A stretch of DNA of 8,441 bases from CAZUHN01 sp964620535 (lineage in GTDB: Bacteria; UBA8248). Positions within the stretch are counted from its first letter, which is position 1, and each line of letters begins with the position of its first letter. Where the stretch lies: positions 1 to 8,441 of the forward strand of contig CAZUHN010000232.1 of assembly GCA_964620535.1 (NCBI GenBank), read 5' to 3'. Position numbers and translations under genes: made by a program. The notes under the pieces were generated by a model. That model did no database searches. It was not told where the DNA came from and was given only the letters and a program-made list of their open reading frames with translations. Below are positions 6,144 to 8,441 of this stretch, in pieces.

Positions 6144-6173
6144 AAACATACTGTCCAGCCAGAAAGTATATTT
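6144..6173 (-). terminator. Weak hairpin after the YaiI-family gene
   Basis: In - strand RNA, bases from 6173 to 6165 pair with 6152 to 6144 as a 9-bp AT-rich stem with one G-U pair and a 12-nt loop. The G-U pair becomes a C-A mismatch on the + strand, so the fold favours - strand transcripts, in keeping with a position 41 nt after the YaiI-family stop. The 3' arm ends in U residues but no U-run continues, so termination would be weak. Confidence 0.25.
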
Positions 6174-6213
6174 AATAACAAAGGGGAAATAAAGGGAAGG
6201 CGCGTTAAGGAAA

Positions 6214-6693
6214 TCATCCGCCGTCCGGGGGTGTTCTCTCTGCACCCTTCATTTTTTTCGTTAAAAGTCGATCCAGGGCAGTGGCAAATTTTTTGTGGTC
6301 GGTTTCCTTCATGGGCGGCGGCCCCCCACTGATGAGGCCGCCTGCGCGGAGTTCGTGCATGAAATTCCGGATCGAAAGGCGCTCGCGGACGTTTTCTTCC
6401 GAGTAAAGTTCGCCCCGCGGGTCCAGGGCGACGGCCCCCTTCTCCACGATGCTCGCCGCTAAGGGGATGTCCGCCGTTATCACGATGTCTTCCGGCGCCA
6501 TCTCTCGAGCGATGTAGTTGTCGGCGACATCGAATCCCTTCGGGACGCGCACCGCCGTGATGAGGGGCGAGTGGGGAACATTCAGGTCGGCGTTTGCGAC
6601 GAGACAAATCGGTATGTTCAGGCGACCGGAAGCCCGGTACAGGATTTCCTTGACGCTGCCCGGGCAGGCGTCGGCGTCGATCCAAATTTTCAC
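6214..6693 (-). CDS. yaiI: YaiI/YqxD family protein (UPF0178, DUF188)
   Basis: This 159-aa protein matches the YaiI/YqxD family in length and motifs. 'WIDADACPGSVKEILYRA' (4-21) opens the protein with the conserved acidic residues D6 and D8 and the CP pair. 'TADIPLA' (73-79), 'DPRGELYSEENV' (91-102), and a 'RNFMHELRAGG...GGPPP' region (109-127) follow, ending in the usual D...F...LDRLL helix. The family is compared structurally with PIN-like nuclease folds, but its biochemical role is not established. The start is GTG 6693, with a weak upstream GGA and no better in-frame choice; the conserved motif starts within four residues of it. It begins 13 nt after the cyclophilin stop, so translation probably relies on shared transcription. 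The C-terminal tail (146-159) is lysine-, proline- and glycine-rich and probably disordered. Confidence 0.93.
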   Translation of the reverse strand: MKIWIDADACPGSVKEILYRASGRLNIPICLVANADLNVPHSPLITAVRVPKGFDVADNYIAREMAPEDIVITADIPLAASIVEKGAVALDPRGELYSEENVRERLSIRNFMHELRAGGLISGGPPPMKETDHKKFATALDRLLTKKMKGAERTPPDGG

Positions 6694-6706
6694 CGGCGCG
6701 TTCCGT

Positions 6707-7204
6707 TTACTTGTCCAGTACCCTGTTCCATTCCAATAATTTGTCTTTTTGCGCCTCGTACAGCGCCGCCGTGTCCCCCTCGATGGTGAGCGCCTCGATG
6801 GTATCGCCCTGCTCGATGGCGTCCACCGCCTCCTGGTTCGCGGTCACCCGGCCGAAGACGGTGTGTTTCCCGTCCAGCCAGTCCGTCTCCACGTGGGTGA
6901 TGAAGAACTGGGAGCCGTTCGTGCCGGGTCCCACGTTAGCCATGGAAAGGACGCCCGGCCCGTCGTGCTTGAGTTCCGGGGTGCATTCGTCCTTGAAGGT
7001 ATAGCCCGGCCCGCCCGTCCCGTCGCCGCGCGGGCAGCCACACTGGATCATGAAGTCGGGGATTACACGGTGGAACTTAATGCCGTCGTAAAAGCCGCGC
7101 ATCGCCAGATTCGTGAAATTCGCCACCGTGAGGGGTGCCAATTCTTCATAGAGTTCCAGGTTGATCTCGCCCCGATTGGTCTTAATCACCGCCGAAAAAG
7201 GCAT
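6707..7204 (-). CDS. ppiB: Cyclophilin-type peptidyl-prolyl cis-trans isomerase
   Basis: This 165-aa protein is a single cyclophilin domain, of normal length for bacterial cytosolic PpiB. It catalyses cis-trans isomerisation of X-Pro bonds in protein folding. Active-site signatures are present: R46 and F51 in 'FHRVIPDFMIQ', Q54, M88 in 'LSMANVGPG', Q99 and F101 in 'GSQFFITH', and W109 and H114 in 'WLDGKHTVFGRV'. There is no signal peptide, so it should be cytoplasmic. Where most members have MIQGG, this one has MIQCGC, giving C55 and C57, with another cysteine at C74. The start at ATG 7204 is firm: AAAGGAG lies 7 nt upstream. After the domain, a C-terminal helix-like tail (145-165) extends the protein. 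It is the first gene of a close pair with the YaiI-family gene. Confidence 0.96.
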   Translation of the reverse strand: MPFSAVIKTNRGEINLELYEELAPLTVANFTNLAMRGFYDGIKFHRVIPDFMIQCGCPRGDGTGGPGYTFKDECTPELKHDGPGVLSMANVGPGTNGSQFFITHVETDWLDGKHTVFGRVTANQEAVDAIEQGDTIEALTIEGDTAALYEAQKDKLLEWNRVLDK

Positions 7205-7389
7205 TTGATACTCCTTTCGTCCGGATTCCGTCGCCCCAAAAGATTTTCGGAGAACCCGCTACATGGATGCTTCCGCCTCCAGGGGGGAACGCCCCGGTGC
7301 CCGTTTTCCGGACGTACCGAAGGAAGAGAATACATTAACAGGCAACGGTAGCGAGGGAAATCCCCCCCCCCTCCTAAATCCGCTCGGCC
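7205..7389. other. Intergenic gap with a C10 tract
   Basis: This 185-bp gap lies between two - strand genes. It contains ten consecutive C (7362-7371, a G10 run in the transcript) just past the hydrolase stop, and the strong AAAGGAG site of the cyclophilin gene at its other end. I see no convincing -35/-10 pair and no clear terminator. Confidence 0.5.
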
Positions 7390-8441
7390 TTATGGTACCA
7401 GTTTTTCCGCGAGCCAATCCGCGATGCAGGAAAAGCCGATCGTCAGGTTGTCGTTCTGACAGTGCTGGTGGCCCCCTTCCTCGACGCTGAACGCCTTGAA
7501 GGTTTTGTCACTCGAACCCACCTCATCGAAAAGGCGTTGCGCGTCCGCTATGGATACCTGCGCGTCGGCCGCGCCATGGGTCAAGAGAAAGGGACACACA
7601 ATCCGGCCGGCCATCCCCTTTTGTTTGAAATTCTCCAACTTTATTAGACTCTCGTCGAAGTTTTCAGTGCCGAGCACCCAGTTGATGTGGTCGCCGGGAA
7701 CCGAGAGCGCCGTCTGGAACTGCTGGGCGATGCGCCTTTTCCAGGCGGCCTGGTAGTCCCAGATCCCGCCCCAGGCCACGCACGCCTTGAAGCGTTTTTC
7801 AAAAGCCGCGCAGCGGGGCGCGTAGTAGCCTCCCAGGCTGATCCCCAGCACGGCGATGCGCCTGCTGTCGACATCGTCCCGAGTTTCCAGTAAATCCACC
7901 GCAGCGGTTCCCGCGACGTCGTAATCGTATCTCGAGGGGAGCCTCCGGAAGCGGATGCTCTCCCCGTTTCCCGGGCCGTCCACGAGGAGGCAGGCCATGC
8001 CCCGTTTCATGAGCTCGAGGGTTCCCCTGAAATATTGCATCTCCTTGGTAATGTCCAGGCCGTCGAAAAAAACGACGGTGGGCCATCGGACGGAGGGTGG
8101 CAACGCGTTTTTGACGAAATAACCGGGAAGGCTCTTCCCGCCTTCGAAGGGCACTTCGACCGGTTCAATCGAGAGGTAGGGGACGTGGGGCAAACCTCTT
8201 TTGAAGAGCTCGACAGAGCGCGCGTAGGCCTCCTGGCTATCCGCGGTTCGAGGCTGCATGAGCCTCTCCCCGGTCTGGATATAGTTCGCGGCGCGCATGA
8301 AGGCGGCAGCGGCAGTCTGACGGTGCCCCGCCCGCTCGGCCACCTCGCCCTGTTTCACCACTTTTTCGGCCATCTTGTTCCACGCATCGAACCACGCCGC
8401 GTTGTCCCCTACCCTCCCCGCGAGGGCCGACCGCACCCGGT
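7390..8441 (-). CDS. Alpha/beta hydrolase, DHPON-hydrolase/FrsA-like (5' end outside window)
   Basis: The frame is open to the window edge and ends at TAA 7390-7392, giving 349 visible residues. Numbering from the GTG at 8436, residues 10-60 form a helical N-terminal region ('AAWFDAWNKMAEKV', 'AAFMRAANYIQTGERL'), and 95-348 are an alpha/beta-hydrolase fold. The catalytic triad is readable: nucleophile S200 in 'GISLGGYYA', acid D291 in 'HGAADAQVS', and H323 in 'EEGGHQHC'. 'VDGPGNGES' (152-160) is another family motif. The N-terminal helical cap plus these motifs resembles 2,6-dihydroxypseudooxynicotine hydrolase, a C-C bond hydrolase, and FrsA-like esterases. The true substrate is unknown. The start is probably a few to about 20 codons upstream, outside the window, though GTG 8436 cannot be excluded. 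A 185-bp gap separates it from the cyclophilin gene, which probably has its own promoter. Confidence 0.88.
   Translation of the reverse strand, partial: RVRSALAGRVGDNAAWFDAWNKMAEKVVKQGEVAERAGHRQTAAAAFMRAANYIQTGERLMQPRTADSQEAYARSVELFKRGLPHVPYLSIEPVEVPFEGGKSLPGYFVKNALPPSVRWPTVVFFDGLDITKEMQYFRGTLELMKRGMACLLVDGPGNGESIRFRRLPSRYDYDVAGTAAVDLLETRDDVDSRRIAVLGISLGGYYAPRCAAFEKRFKACVAWGGIWDYQAAWKRRIAQQFQTALSVPGDHINWVLGTENFDESLIKLENFKQKGMAGRIVCPFLLTHGAADAQVSIADAQRLFDEVGSSDKTFKAFSVEEGGHQHCQNDNLTIGFSCIADWLAEKLVP

Noticed and set aside
6134..6685. 183-codon - strand ORF over the YaiI-family gene
   Set aside because: Out-of-frame shadow; the YaiI reading frame has all family motifs and an explained start.

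Overview
The window is ordinary bacterial chromosome with two blocks of genes that converge near positions 3150-3670. No mobile-element gene, CRISPR array, rRNA or tRNA was found. The SPOR-domain gene followed at once by a short MerR-type regulator, Shine-Dalgarno-led starts and a high G+C right half suggest a Gram-negative bacterium, perhaps of the deltaproteobacterial (Desulfobacterota-like) or a related uncultured lineage. This placement is inference; nothing here fixes the taxon.

Left block, + strand. The window opens inside the last 68 codons of a SPOR-domain protein. A 141-aa MerR-family regulator follows after 13 nt. Next comes a 224-aa protein with one membrane segment and a TPR-like domain, then, after a candidate hairpin terminator, a full-length RtcB-type RNA ligase with its metal and guanylylation residues in place. 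A 47-codon ORF (3005-3148) with a well-placed Shine-Dalgarno sequence follows RtcB and encodes a small hydrophobic protein.

Convergent gap, 3149-3667. I see no convincing gene. The stretch holds a GC hairpin resembling the right-end hairpin of IS200/IS605-type elements, an AT-rich patch, a GC-rich inverted repeat and three imperfect tandem copies of a roughly 20-bp unit.

Right block, - strand, in order of transcription. First is an alpha/beta hydrolase with a helical N-terminal region, truncated at the window edge. Then come a cyclophilin-type peptidyl-prolyl isomerase and a YaiI/YqxD-family protein 13 nt apart, probably co-transcribed. Last is a 796-aa molybdopterin-binding subunit of the xanthine dehydrogenase family. 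That enzyme lacks its usual 2Fe-2S and FAD partners on either side within the window, so its partners and substrate are unknown.

The genes do not form one evident pathway. The cell-envelope and regulatory genes on the left, the RNA-repair ligase, and the housekeeping and oxidoreductase genes on the right look like a patchwork of small transcription units. I did not find a new multi-gene system. The points most worth a second look are the hidden small membrane ORF with its hairpin-embedded ribosome binding site, the possible IS605-type relic, and the orphan molybdenum hydroxylase subunit with a changed substrate-pocket residue.
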